Shown here in pieces: positions 1 through 7,787 of a stretch of 37,372 bases of DNA; position 1 is the stretch's first letter, and every line of letters begins with the position of its first letter. The notes beneath the pieces were generated by a model. It was not told the origin of the DNA. It worked only from the letters and a program-made list of their open reading frames with translations, and ran no database searches. A program made the translations under genes and the position numbers. Location of the stretch: the IMG/VR virus record IMGVR_UViG_3300017987_000192, positions 1 through 37,372 of that record. One strand, given 5' to 3'. The DNA is from a virus.

Positions 1-140
1 ATCTATTATCGCAGCGACGCGCTGCTGGCAAGACTCCATCGTGCATCGGTGGTTGGCAGAGCGTGCCAGAGGGGATGTGGATCAGTCGTGTGGCGGGGTG
101 ACCACGCCCAGGGCGCGGACCACGTCGTCGTCCGGGTAGC
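1..140 (-). pseudogene. 3' end of an interrupted host gene (left flank of the prophage)
   Basis: Read on the minus strand, a frame open from about 162 down to a TGA at 84..82 encodes a C-terminus ending SYPDDDVVRALGVVTPPHD. The frame has no start and runs into the predicted phage end near base 141, as expected for a host gene split by transposition. Bases 1-81 beyond the stop show no gene I can support. The peptide is too short to assign a family. The missing N-terminal part should lie just to the right of the window, on the same strand. This is inference from reading frame and context; the short open frame could also be chance. Confidence 0.4.
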
Positions 141-279
141 TGTGTTGCTGTGTCGAAACTCAGGCCGAAAGTTGACGAAACTGGGGTTGCTGCGAAGTGA
201 GCAACACCGACACGACGTGACGAATACCGAAACGACGTTCGCGAGCCCTGTTACCCATTGCAGCACATGGTGACGAATA
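141..279 (+). repeat. Left phage end with CGAAA boxes and GTGACGAATA repeats (putative transposase-binding sites)
   Basis: After a TG at 141, CGAAA occurs at 154-158, 166-170, 176-180 and 228-232. The first three are spaced 12 and 10 bases apart, close to one helical turn. TGACGAA occurs at 173-179, 218-224 and 271-277. The last two extend to an exact 10-base repeat, GTGACGAATA, at 217-226 and 270-279. Mu ends are known to contain CGAAA-type transposase sites. The reverse complement of the window's last bases (CACACCGAAAAAGTCAG) resembles the left end at 149-163. Binding by the transposase at 28622 is inferred. The rest of 1-299 holds no gene I can support. Confidence 0.5.
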
Positions 280-299
280 GGAGCGCAGAATCCGCCCAA

Positions 300-740
300 T
301 CACCTCGCCCTGGCAGGCCCAGGATCCGTTTTTCGAAGACCTCGCGAACCGAGAAACCGTTCCGGCCTGGTGGGGGGGTCGCCAGCGCTGTCGGGGTCTC
401 GATCGACGCCGGCGTCGGCGAGCTGCTTGAGGAATCGAGTACGAACACCGTGCTCCTGGAGCGCGGCGTCGTACGGTTCGAGGAGCGTTCTCCACTCGGC
501 TTCTGCGCTCTCGTCCTCGAGGAGCTTGGCGCCGTCAGGAACGCGTGTAGGCACGAGCCCGGTCGTCAGGAGATACCGCTGCCCGTCAGCCGGTCGGCGG
601 CGCTCTGGGAGGTCCTGGGGAATCGGACCGATAGGGCGGCCCTTGTCGTCGCGCCAGATCCCGGCGTTGACGTCGGCGACGCCGATCTGGTTGTCGTCCG
701 GGACCGCTTCAAGGATTCGACGTTCGAGTACCAGTAGCAC
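300..740 (-). CDS. Hypothetical protein, last gene of the late operon
   Basis: This 146-residue protein has no family I recognise. It starts with GTG at 740, eight bases beyond the stop of the tail-spike gene, with a weak AGG upstream. The sequence is charged and soluble-looking, with no signal peptide or membrane segment. Its C-terminal third is rich in Arg, Pro and Asp. It lies between the tail spike and the left phage end. In many Mu-like phages a tail-fibre assembly chaperone or an adhesin accessory occupies this place, so such a role is possible. No motif supports it directly. Confidence 0.6.
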   Translation of the reverse strand: MLLVLERRILEAVPDDNQIGVADVNAGIWRDDKGRPIGPIPQDLPERRRPADGQRYLLTTGLVPTRVPDGAKLLEDESAEAEWRTLLEPYDAALQEHGVRTRFLKQLADAGVDRDPDSAGDPPTRPERFLGSRGLRKTDPGPARAR

Positions 741-747
741 GCTGACC

Positions 748-1662
748 TCACTCGTAGACGAAGCTGAACAGGAACGCGCCGAGACACGCTCGCAGGTTGG
801 CGGGAGCGCCGTTCTTGGTCCATTTCGCCGTGGCTCGCTGCACGTACGAGCCCGGGTTGTCGCCGTCAGCCGGCAGCGTCCACAGCTGGTTCACGGCGAT
901 GATGTACTCCTTCGAGCCACCGGTGGCACCGTCGGTGTTGTCCAGCTCGCTGGTGGTGCTGTTGAAAAGCCCGAGGGAGACGCCGTAGTTGTTCGACGGG
1001 TCGTGTGCGGCTCCCAGCGAGTACATCACCATCGAGATGGACTCGACCATCACCTTCGTTGCGACGGAGTCGTTCGGCGCCGCCCAGTACGTCGACGTCG
1101 TGGACGAGATCGTCGCGAACAGCGGCGACGCGCTCGCGCCGTGGCCAATTGCCTGCCGTGCACCGTGCCAGCGAACCGTCCCACCGATGTCCCGCGCGAG
1201 AAGCTCGAGCCCGGCGGTCTCGTGGTACAGGCGATCCCCGGCCGAGACCGGCACGACGCTTTCGTCCGCCGGCACGTACGTGGCGATGGCTTCCCCGTCG
1301 GGCAGGTAGTAGCAGTTGCCGGTCCGGGTGAGCCCCGAGCGGCTGCCGCTGACCGTGACCATTTCGCTGAGATGCAACACCCCGCCGATGCCGACGGAGA
1401 CGTTGACAACGGAGCCCTGGCCGCCGAGGTAGAAGTTGACGCCGGCGGCGAGCGTGATGTTGCCCAGGGCGATCCCGTACAGGACAACGCGAACCCCGTC
1501 CTTGCCGGTGATGTTCTCGCCGGCGCCGCCGTAGGCGTGGATGACGTCACCCGAGGAGGCGGCCGCCACTGCGGCCGCCAGGGTCTTGTAGTCGCAGCCG
1601 ACGTCGCCGACCGTGATCTGGTAGGTCGGCCAGTCGTCGGCCGGCTTGAGTACTCGTCCCAC
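748..1662 (-). CDS. Putative tail spike / receptor-binding protein with beta-helix-like N-terminus
   Basis: This 304-residue protein probably sits at the tip of the tail and contacts the host surface. Residues about 20-110 read like a right-handed beta-helix of the pectate-lyase type: a YKTLAAAVAAASSGD opening followed by short repeated strands rich in G, V, I and N (for example GVNFYLGGQGSVVNV). The rest is rich in S, T, G and aromatic residues, typical of fibre and spike C-termini. The GTG start at 1662 has a strong AGGAGG six bases upstream. It lies downstream of the baseplate genes and of two other small late genes, where Mu-like phages carry host-range genes. No catalytic residues can be named, so enzymatic activity is unproven. 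Confidence 0.6.
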   Translation of the reverse strand: MGRVLKPADDWPTYQITVGDVGCDYKTLAAAVAAASSGDVIHAYGGAGENITGKDGVRVVLYGIALGNITLAAGVNFYLGGQGSVVNVSVGIGGVLHLSEMVTVSGSRSGLTRTGNCYYLPDGEAIATYVPADESVVPVSAGDRLYHETAGLELLARDIGGTVRWHGARQAIGHGASASPLFATISSTTSTYWAAPNDSVATKVMVESISMVMYSLGAAHDPSNNYGVSLGLFNSTTSELDNTDGATGGSKEYIIAVNQLWTLPADGDNPGSYVQRATAKWTKNGAPANLRACLGAFLFSFVYE

Positions 1663-1671
1663 GTCGACCTC

Positions 1672-2031
1672 CTACGCTCCCCGGCCCCGCTCGCCGGAGA
1701 CGGTGATCGCGATGTCGTCCGAGCCGGTGTCGGCGGTGTCCTTGATCCGGACGTATGGACCGTCCGAGGATCGCCACGGCAGCGGGTGCCGCGGCGCCGC
1801 GACGTCGGTCGACCCGTCGCCGCTGAGCGTCAGCTCGGCCTGGCAGACCAGGTCCTCCAGGTCCGAGTCGGTGTACACCTCCACCGTGACGACGCCGTCG
1901 CCGGCGCCGGTGCGGTGGCCGCTGATGCGGCTGATCGTGCCGCGCCTCGGCGCAGCGGTGGCGGCCTGGGCGGTGCCGTAGGTCGCTTCGACGTCTTCGT
2001 GGGTCAGCGTCTGCTGCCAGATCTCGTCCAT
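1672..2031 (-). CDS. Hypothetical late protein, tail-associated
   Basis: This 119-residue protein is not recognised. It begins MDEIWQQTLTHEDVEATYG and continues as a beta-rich segment with alternating V, T and D residues. A GAGGAGAGG ribosome site lies directly before the ATG. No signal peptide or membrane segment is visible. It sits between a lipoprotein gene and the tail spike, with only nine bases to the spike, so it is probably co-translated with it. A small fibre-linked or adaptor protein is the most likely role, by position alone. Confidence 0.6.
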   Translation of the reverse strand: MDEIWQQTLTHEDVEATYGTAQAATAAPRRGTISRISGHRTGAGDGVVTVEVYTDSDLEDLVCQAELTLSGDGSTDVAAPRHPLPWRSSDGPYVRIKDTADTGSDDIAITVSGERGRGA

Positions 2032-2095
2032 GGTCCTCTCCTCGTCTCCGCGTGATTGCTGGCGCCGCTGGCGCCGCCCAGGGCCTGGTGCGGGA

Positions 2096-2716
2096 CTACG
2101 ACGGCAAGCAGCCGGCGCAGTCCCAGGACGTGCCCGGGACGGTGAACGGTGCTCCCGGCTGTTCGACGACGGTCAGAATGGAGTCGACGATCACTCCCGA
2201 CGGCGAGAGGAAGTCGCTGATCAGCTTCATCGCCACGCACAGCCCCGGATCTTCGGTGGTCGTGGCCGTGGCCTCGGCCATCCCGGCGGCGACCGGCATC
2301 GTCATGTTCAACCACTTCATCACCTCGTCTCGAGCCGCGTCCTGGCTCTCGACGGTGGGTACGCCCGGCAGTCCGAGGCACGGTCCCGGATCGATCGTCA
2401 CCGACTGCGTCACGCCGCTGCAGGTCCCCGCCTCGACGGCCTGCTTGATGGGGATCGCCACGCCGGTCGTGTGCTCGCCGACGGACTGCAGCACGACGCC
2501 GGCGATGCACTCGTCCCAGGTCGTCGCGTCGGCCTGCAGCAGCGTCCCGGACTCGGTCAGGCCCTCGCCGATGAGCTCGACGAAGACGTCGGGATCGGGC
2601 CCGTCGTCGTCCGGCAGCGGCTCGGGGGGCTTGTGGCTGGGGCAGCCGGCCACCACCAGGCCGACCGCCGCGGTGATCATCATCATCAGCATCAGGATCC
2701 TCGTTTTGCTTCCCAT
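2096..2716 (-). CDS. Lipoprotein encoded among the tail-fibre genes
   Basis: The protein (206 residues) begins with a lipoprotein signal: basic MGSKTR, a hydrophobic stretch at 7-22, and a VVAGC lipobox with lipidated Cys25. A Pro/Asp linker (PPEPLPDDDGPDPD) follows, then a globular part with several Cys that could form disulfides. It should be exported and anchored in a membrane on the periplasmic or surface side. The ribosome site GGAGACGGAG precedes the ATG. The position among fibre genes suggests superinfection exclusion or receptor masking, or an accessory lysis role. At this size it is longer than most outer-membrane spanins. The lipobox is clear; the function is not known. Confidence 0.7.
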   Translation of the reverse strand: MGSKTRILMLMMMITAAVGLVVAGCPSHKPPEPLPDDDGPDPDVFVELIGEGLTESGTLLQADATTWDECIAGVVLQSVGEHTTGVAIPIKQAVEAGTCSGVTQSVTIDPGPCLGLPGVPTVESQDAARDEVMKWLNMTMPVAAGMAEATATTTEDPGLCVAMKLISDFLSPSGVIVDSILTVVEQPGAPFTVPGTSWDCAGCLPS

Positions 2717-2768
2717 CTCCGTCTCCGTTCGTTCCTTGCGGGTGTTGTTGTTGGTGCTCGGGGCGTCC

Positions 2769-3347
2769 TCAGTCGAGCTCGTAGTCGACCTCCATCGCCC
2801 GCACGCCGATCTCCGACGCGGCGGCGTTGGCGTCGAACGAGAGGTCGAGGTAGTACATGTAGTTGGCGAAGTCGTAGGCCTCGCTCAGCACACCGGACTG
2901 CTCGGACACCCACGACCCGCTCGAGTCGGTCGCCGTCAGCGTCGAGATCACCGTCCTTGAGCCGTCGCTGAGCTTCTCCTTGACCAGCGCCAGCGACAAC
3001 GAGGCGCTCGCCGAGCCCCGCTGGAAGTACATCCGGATCCGGGTAAGGGTCTCGACCCCCAGCAGAGCGAGGTACTTGTCGATGCCGTAGAACAGGACGT
3101 GCGCGTTGACGTCGGCCGGCTCCAGCACGAGGTACGTGTAGACGCCGGCGCCGGACCGCACGGCGTCGCCGCCCGCCGCGGTGAGGGGATTCCCCTCGCC
3201 CCAGGGCACGATCCGCAAGGTCTTCTCCTTGTCGCCGATCGCGTCGGAGCAGGCGATGATCCCGTCCTGGATCGAGTTGAGGTCGGCCGAGGCGACCTGG
3301 TCGCCGCTGTTGTAGTCCTGTGTCCGGCTCGGGTACGGCTTGGCCAT
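2769..3347 (-). CDS. Putative tail fibre / distal tail protein
   Basis: This 192-residue protein directly follows the gp48-like gene, the usual site of the Mu S/tail-fibre gene. Its N-terminus (SGDQVASADLNSIQDGI) has the pattern often seen at the start of phage tail-fibre proteins, where a short helix attaches to the baseplate. The rest is beta-rich, as in a small sandwich domain. The ATG has a GGGAG ribosome site nearby and starts four bases after the upstream stop. The protein is much shorter than Mu gpS, so a separate spike (748-1662) probably supplies receptor recognition. The assignment rests on position and composition. Confidence 0.6.
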   Translation of the reverse strand: MAKPYPSRTQDYNSGDQVASADLNSIQDGIIACSDAIGDKEKTLRIVPWGEGNPLTAAGGDAVRSGAGVYTYLVLEPADVNAHVLFYGIDKYLALLGVETLTRIRMYFQRGSASASLSLALVKEKLSDGSRTVISTLTATDSSGSWVSEQSGVLSEAYDFANYMYYLDLSFDANAAASEIGVRAMEVDYELD

Positions 3348-3350
3348 CGG

Positions 3351-3938
3351 TCACGCTCCCAGCAGGTCTCGATCGGTGAGGCTGTACGGGTCGTTGCAGC
3401 GGAAGTCGTCGAAGCAGGCGACGCCCTGGGTGTGCCCGGGCTTGAGTCGGTCGAGCAGCGCCTGCTCTTCGACGAGCTCGTCGTCGACCGACGCGGCGAC
3501 GGCGGCCGCCCGGCCGAACGCAGCAAGGAAGAACCACTGCTTCTCGAGGCACTCGTAGTCGACACGGCTGCCGGCGTCGTCACAGTGGAACGCCATGAAC
3601 TCGACGATCGTCGGCTCGACGGTCGTCAGGATCTCGAGCTGGGCGGCGATGTACGCCGGCGTCATCAGCGGCACCCGGGCGAGCGCCTCGAGTACTCGCT
3701 GCTGGCGCACCGCGTCGCTGTCGCCGGCGGCGGGGTGCAGGTCGAGTAGCGCCTCCCAGCGGTCGAGCAGCTCGGGATCGGTCTGGGGGAAGCAGGCGTC
3801 GACCGACAGCGCGACCTGGTCGTCGACGCCGTCGATGCTGTCCGCCCAGGCGTCGAGCTCCTCGAGGTGCAGCGCGCCGTCGTCCCGGGACAGCGGTCCC
3901 CAGGGCAGCAGCTGCAGCATCCGGTCGTAGGTACTCAT
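3351..3938 (-). CDS. Baseplate protein, Mu gp48-like (YmfQ/DUF2313 family)
   Basis: The 195-residue protein begins MSTYDRMLQLLPWGPL, matching the start typical of the Mu gp48/YmfQ family, whose members begin with a YxxxLxxLLPxG motif. The family links the baseplate wedge to the fibres and is about 190-200 residues long, as here. An LDLHPAAGDSDAVRQQRVLEAL segment around residues 63-84 also fits the family, which has a P-x-T/G-D-x-x-x-R-R pattern. The start overlaps the stop of the gpJ-like gene by an ATGA quartet, implying coupled translation and similar stoichiometry. Confidence 0.8.
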   Translation of the reverse strand: MSTYDRMLQLLPWGPLSRDDGALHLEELDAWADSIDGVDDQVALSVDACFPQTDPELLDRWEALLDLHPAAGDSDAVRQQRVLEALARVPLMTPAYIAAQLEILTTVEPTIVEFMAFHCDDAGSRVDYECLEKQWFFLAAFGRAAAVAASVDDELVEEQALLDRLKPGHTQGVACFDDFRCNDPYSLTDRDLLGA

Positions 3939-5026
3939 GCGAGGTTCACCGTGATCGTGTTGGGCATGATCAGCTCGGCCGTGTCGCTGTCGAGCGTCGC
4001 GGTGACGTCCGCCGCCGGGGTGGTCAAGGTGAAGGACTCGACGCCGGCGACGGCCATAATCGCGGCGATCAGGCCGTAGACGAGCAGGGTGTCGCCCGGC
4101 TCGAGGCCGTCCATGTACGTCGGGATCGCCTCCTCGACGGCGTCCTCGACGGCGCCGGAGTCGTAGCCGTCAACGACGACCAGGTCGTCGACGGTGACGT
4201 TCTGGAGGACCTGGTCGGGCGCGAGAACCTCGAAGTCCTTCGTCGTGACGGGGCGGTTGTCGTCCAGGTGATCCTCGACGTCCGACAGCAGGCTGCCGCC
4301 GGGGAGATCGAGGTGGCCGTTGGAGCCGAGCGTCACGATGGACACGTCGATCGTGCCCAGGCCTCGGCGCAGCGGGTGCGTGTAGGCCAGGTGCACCCCG
4401 TCGACCTCCATCGCCCACTGGTACCAGTCCGACTCGGTGCCGCCGGCCGGCGGGTACTGAATCCGGGCGAGCAGGCGCACGAGCAGCGCTGCGTCGGTCT
4501 CCTCGTCGGTGCCGCCGGTGAAGTCGTCGGCCGCCTCACACGCGGTGTCGATGCCGGGCCCGGGCGCGCTGAACGAGAAGCTCTCACCGCTCGCCCAGTT
4601 CACCGCGACGCCGGTGTCGGTCGACTCCGCCTCGACGTCAACGCTGCCGCCGCCGGGAATCGTGCCGCCGGCGGTGAGCTCGCCGGCGTTGCCCTCGGCG
4701 TCGGTGAACGCGTCGCCGACGCTGTAGGTGCTGCCCGGCGTACCGGTGACGGTGACCTCGCCCTCGCTGCCGGTCGCGTCCTTGCGGTCGAGGTCGTAGA
4801 TCGCGCAGTGCCGCTCGAGGTTGTCGCTGTTCGCCGAGTCGGGGAACCGCTGGTCGAGCGACCAGTCGATGTACAGCGACTGGCCCTCGAGCAGCGACGC
4901 GATCACCTCGGCGCGGAGCCGCGCCTCGGACGCCGAGCCGGTGCTGGTGCCGGCGATGTTGCTGCGCAGCTTCGCCAGGATCTCGTCGAGCCAGTCCTCG
5001 TACGTCTTCGGCGTCAGGTCGGTCAC
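3935..5026 (-). CDS. Baseplate assembly protein J (Mu gp47-like wedge protein)
   Basis: This 363-residue protein matches the Baseplate_J family in length, order and motifs. It opens with an LTPKTYEDWLDEILAKL helix. A central segment near residues 170-215 (TGGTDEETDAALLVRLL, then GGTESDWYQWAMEVDGV) carries the family's G-G-x-D-x-E-x-D and R-x-R/L signature. The C-terminal part contains repeated V/D-rich strands and the expected YGLIAAIMAVAGVES helix. It forms the wedges of the baseplate around the hub. It overlaps both neighbours by four bases. Confidence 0.92.
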   Translation of the reverse strand: MTDLTPKTYEDWLDEILAKLRSNIAGTSTGSASEARLRAEVIASLLEGQSLYIDWSLDQRFPDSANSDNLERHCAIYDLDRKDATGSEGEVTVTGTPGSTYSVGDAFTDAEGNAGELTAGGTIPGGGSVDVEAESTDTGVAVNWASGESFSFSAPGPGIDTACEAADDFTGGTDEETDAALLVRLLARIQYPPAGGTESDWYQWAMEVDGVHLAYTHPLRRGLGTIDVSIVTLGSNGHLDLPGGSLLSDVEDHLDDNRPVTTKDFEVLAPDQVLQNVTVDDLVVVDGYDSGAVEDAVEEAIPTYMDGLEPGDTLLVYGLIAAIMAVAGVESFTLTTPAADVTATLDSDTAELIMPNTITVNLA

Positions 5027-5391
5027 GGGCCCACCTCTTGCCAGACCTCGAACGTCGCCGGCGGGAAGCCCGGGCCCTGCAGCGTGATGTACAGCGCCAC
5101 GCCGTCGGCACGCGCCTCGGCGACGGTGGAGATCTCCGCGACGATGCCTTCGTCGACGAGCGGCCGCAGCGCCTCCTCGACGAGCGCCGGCGCCCGGGCC
5201 GCGGCTGCCTCGGGGCTGCGCTCGCTCTGCAGCTCGTGCAGGCGGCTGCCGAACTCCAGGTCCCCGATCCGCGTGCCGCGCCGCGTCTCGAGGCAGAGGT
5301 ACACCTGCGTCGTGACGTCGTCGTCGACCTCGAACCGCCCGTCGGTCAGGACGAAGTCGCGCGTCGCGGGATCGATGCGGAGGTCCGTCAT
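5023..5391 (-). CDS. Baseplate wedge protein, Mu gp46/gpW-like (T4 gp25 fold)
   Basis: The 122-residue protein belongs to the phage GP46 family, related to the T4 gp25/lysozyme-like wedge proteins. It starts MTDLRIDPATRDFVLTDGRF and then has VYLCLETRRGTRIGDLEFGSRLHEL. The short E-x-x-x-G-x-x-x-x-x-x-x-G-S-x-L pattern is typical of the family. It works with gpJ in the sheath-baseplate junction. It is coupled by ATGA overlaps to the gp45-like gene before it and the gpJ-like gene after it. Confidence 0.88.
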   Translation of the reverse strand: MTDLRIDPATRDFVLTDGRFEVDDDVTTQVYLCLETRRGTRIGDLEFGSRLHELQSERSPEAAAARAPALVEEALRPLVDEGIVAEISTVAEARADGVALYITLQGPGFPPATFEVWQEVGP

Positions 5392-5927
5392 GACGGCACC
5401 TTGACGTTGCGGATCGAGCGCACGGTGATCGACCCGGTGACCGTGTACGGCCCGGCGGTGAGGGAGTGGACGCAGCTGTCGCCGTCGGCGGCGACTGCGG
5501 TCGCGCCGTTGTTGAGCCGGAGATCGCCGGTGGCGGCGACGTCGATCGTGCCGTCGTCGTTGAGCTGCACGGCCTGGCCGAGGTGGTCGTACAGCACGAC
5601 CTCGCCCTCGGACAGGACGGGGCGGTACTGCGGATCTTCGGTGCCGATGATGACGCCGGACGCCGTGCGGCCAGCGATCGGGAGCACGACCGCCTCGGCG
5701 TCGGCCTTCGGGTACGACGCGAGCCCGTAGTGCTGGACGACTCGGGCCGGCCGGGTCTGCTCGGTGTCGTTCGGGCCGACGAGGCCGGTCACCGCCGCCT
5801 TGAGCTTCTGCCCCGCGTCGAGCGCCTCGACCCGCGAGATCACGCCGCGGACGCCGCCGATGCGGACGCGCCGCAGCGCGCGCTGGACGCGCCGGTCGAT
5901 CACCCGAATGAGCTCAGGCAACCGCAT
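5388..5927 (-). CDS. Baseplate spike protein V, Mu gp45-like
   Basis: The 179-residue protein is a Mu gp45-type central spike. An RGVISRV motif near residues 27-33 and the LVGPNDTEQTRPARVVQHYGLAS-like segment (about 48-71, in part) match the OB-fold start of this family. A GTEDPQYRPVL/GEVVLYD region is the typical transition to the beta-helical needle. The C-terminal half (LNDDGTIDVAATGDLRLNNG) forms short repeats as in the triple-stranded beta-helix. It is the membrane-piercing tip of the contractile tail. It overlaps the hub gene upstream by 14 bases. Confidence 0.88.
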   Translation of the reverse strand: MRLPELIRVIDRRVQRALRRVRIGGVRGVISRVEALDAGQKLKAAVTGLVGPNDTEQTRPARVVQHYGLASYPKADAEAVVLPIAGRTASGVIIGTEDPQYRPVLSEGEVVLYDHLGQAVQLNDDGTIDVAATGDLRLNNGATAVAADGDSCVHSLTAGPYTVTGSITVRSIRNVKVPS

Positions 5928-6918
5928 CGAAGTACTCCGGGCGCTGCAGCGTCAGCTCGGTCCGCCGGCCGTCCTGACGAGAGCGGGTGAACCGCCGGCC
6001 GGTGATCAGCATCAGCTCGTCGAGGTCCTCGCGCTCGTCGACGAGGGCGACGAGGGTGTTCGGGGCCCAGGCGGGATCGCCGTGACCGACGACGGTGTAC
6101 CGGCAGACGAGCTCGCGAGCTCGTCGGCGGGAAAGCTCTTCGGCGGCCTGCAGCTCGGCCTCGGCCGAGGTCTCGACGTCGCCGGCGACGAGGATCAGCT
6201 CGCGCGTGAACGGAGCCTCGGGGTTCGTCGCGACGCCGGTGACGCCGGCCGTGTCCGTGTCGTGGTCCCACGAGCCGAGCACGGTGACCTTCGAGACCAC
6301 CTCGAGCGTCGAGCGGGTCACGGCGCCGCCGAGGATGTTGTTCATGAACGCCGGGGAACCGAGCCGCCGCTGCAGCACCGCGACCGGAGCGCCGGACGTC
6401 GAGTACTGGCCGACGTGCAGCGTCCCGTCGGGGGCAACCCAGATCCGCAGGCCGCGACGCTCGACGACCCGCGACAGGAACTCCCACATCGACTCGCCCG
6501 GTTCGGCCTTGCAGCCGAACGTCCCGGTGTCGGTCGTCGCCGGCGTCTTCGTCATCCCCGCCGCGGCCGCCACCGTCGACAGCAGCTGCGTCATCGTCGT
6601 CTTGCTGAAGCCCCAGGACAGCTTCGCCGACGCGTCGAGCAGCAGCGCCGCCTGGTCGCGACCGCGCAAGGTCACGGTCACGTGGGAGCGGTCGTAGCGT
6701 GTCTTGATCTCGTCGATGCGGCCGGACAGCACCGTCGTTCCGCCGACGAGGACCTCGACCCACGACCAGGCCAATAGGCCCGCTGGCCGAGCTGCGTCCT
6801 CGAGGCGGACGGCCGCCGACCAGGCCGACGCCGGCGTTTCGAGCTGCGCGTCGCACTCGTACGACAGCCACTGGGTGTAGCGGTTGCCGTCGATCAGCAG
6901 GGCGAGCTCGTCGGTCAT
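5914..6918 (-). CDS. Baseplate hub protein, Mu gp44 (gpP)-like
   Basis: The 334-residue protein matches the Mu gp44/gpD hub family (T4 gp27-like fold). The start region MTDELALLIDGNRYTQWLSY is followed by a conserved GRIDEI segment near residue 65, then TVTLRGRDQAALLLDAS near 82-98. The motif EFLSRVVERRGLRIWVAPDG near 147-166 is the typical second barrel. It forms the trimer that connects the tail tube to the spike. The ATG at 6918 overlaps the stop of the LysM-like gene (ATGA). A longer open frame extends upstream but would overlap the whole preceding gene, so this start is preferred. Confidence 0.88.
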   Translation of the reverse strand: MTDELALLIDGNRYTQWLSYECDAQLETPASAWSAAVRLEDAARPAGLLAWSWVEVLVGGTTVLSGRIDEIKTRYDRSHVTVTLRGRDQAALLLDASAKLSWGFSKTTMTQLLSTVAAAAGMTKTPATTDTGTFGCKAEPGESMWEFLSRVVERRGLRIWVAPDGTLHVGQYSTSGAPVAVLQRRLGSPAFMNNILGGAVTRSTLEVVSKVTVLGSWDHDTDTAGVTGVATNPEAPFTRELILVAGDVETSAEAELQAAEELSRRRARELVCRYTVVGHGDPAWAPNTLVALVDEREDLDELMLITGRRFTRSRQDGRRTELTLQRPEYFDAVA

Positions 6919-7337
6919 CGGTCGTACACCTGCAGCTCGGTCCCGGCCGGGATCGCGTTGGGGTTGGAGATGACGTCGCGGTTCAGCGCGACGATCTCGG
7001 GGCCGCGGGTGACGTCCTCGTACAGCGCGACGGCGACGAGCGAGTGGTTCGTGTCCTGCTCGACGGTGTATGGCACGACGGTGCGTAGCGACGCCGCGAC
7101 CTCCTCTCCGAGCTGCTGCAGGCGGTCGCCGACGAGCACGAGCGCGGTGCACGCCGCCGACGCGTCGACGCCGTATGTGCTGCGCAGCGCCGCGACCGAC
7201 GTGTCCAGGTCGGCCCGAAGCGCCGCGATCCGACGACCCATCTCGTCGACGGTGACGTCCGCGTCGTCCGCCGCGATCGTCGCGCGGTAGGCCATCGCCG
7301 CGGCCAGCGCCGCCTGGGCATCGGACTTGGCCGTCAC
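6915..7337 (-). CDS. Tail protein with C-terminal LysM-like segment
   Basis: The 140-residue protein starts with GTG at 7337, overlapping the upstream stop as GTGA. It is helical in its first 100 residues. It ends with VALNRDVISNPNAIPAGTELQVY, shown here split: VALNRDVIS then NPNAIPAGTELQVY. That is the second half of a LysM motif, as found in tail proteins that lie near the tube and hub of myophages. It sits where Mu carries the second half of gp43, so with its upstream neighbour it may replace that larger DNA-circulation protein. The LysM-like end is visible; the split-gp43 idea is inference. Confidence 0.65.
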   Translation of the reverse strand: MTAKSDAQAALAAAMAYRATIAADDADVTVDEMGRRIAALRADLDTSVAALRSTYGVDASAACTALVLVGDRLQQLGEEVAASLRTVVPYTVEQDTNHSLVAVALYEDVTRGPEIVALNRDVISNPNAIPAGTELQVYDR

Positions 7338-7786
7338 GGCAGCGCCTCCAGGGCCGACGACGCCGAGCTCGCCGCCTCGTCGAACGACGCCGCCGCGCCA
7401 CCGACGCCGGCCTGCGCGATCAGCAGGCCCGCTGTGACGCTGTTGTCTTCGACGAGCTGGAGCGTCGCGACCGCGCCGTTGAGGATCTGGGGCGAGTGCG
7501 TCGGCTGAAACCGTACGATCCGCACGTTGTAGCGGGCGCTCGTCACCGGGTGCGTGAAGGTGTACGCGCCTTCCGTTTCGGCCATCTGCTTGAGCCGGTC
7601 GAACGACGTACGCCAGAACTCCCCGATGAACCCGATCCGCAGCGTGCCCTTCCACGGCGCCCGGCCGACGTCGGCCTGCTCGGCGCCGTCCCGCTCGGGG
7701 TACCGCAACTCGACCAGGTCACGGCCGATGTCGTCGCGGATCTCGATGACGTGCAGGGCGAGCGGGCCGAGGTAGGCGGTGTCCAT
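7334..7786 (-). CDS. Tail/DNA circularisation protein N-like (Mu gp43 N-terminal part)
   Basis: The 150-residue protein resembles the N-terminal domain of Mu gp43 (DNA circulation family). The family's central pattern, in which a hydrophobic strand is followed by HP and another strand, is seen in TEGAYTFTHPVTSARYNVRI (residues about 70-90). It lies between the tape measure and the hub, as in Mu. It is much shorter than Mu gp43 (nearly 500 residues) and is followed by a separate LysM-like protein. It may link the tape measure to the baseplate hub. Confidence 0.65.
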   Translation of the reverse strand: MDTAYLGPLALHVIEIRDDIGRDLVELRYPERDGAEQADVGRAPWKGTLRIGFIGEFWRTSFDRLKQMAETEGAYTFTHPVTSARYNVRIVRFQPTHSPQILNGAVATLQLVEDNSVTAGLLIAQAGVGGAAASFDEAASSASSALEALP

Positions 7787-7787
7787 G

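Noticed and set aside
1-299. Small frames on both strands at the left edge as phage genes
   Set aside because: They cross the predicted phage-host junction and the end repeats, and none shows a protein-like composition beyond the short host C-terminus.
5388-5927. DNA modification gene (Mu Mom-like) or integrase anywhere in the window
   Set aside because: I looked for Mom-, tyrosine- and serine-recombinase motifs in the translations and saw none. Transposition by the DDE enzyme explains integration.
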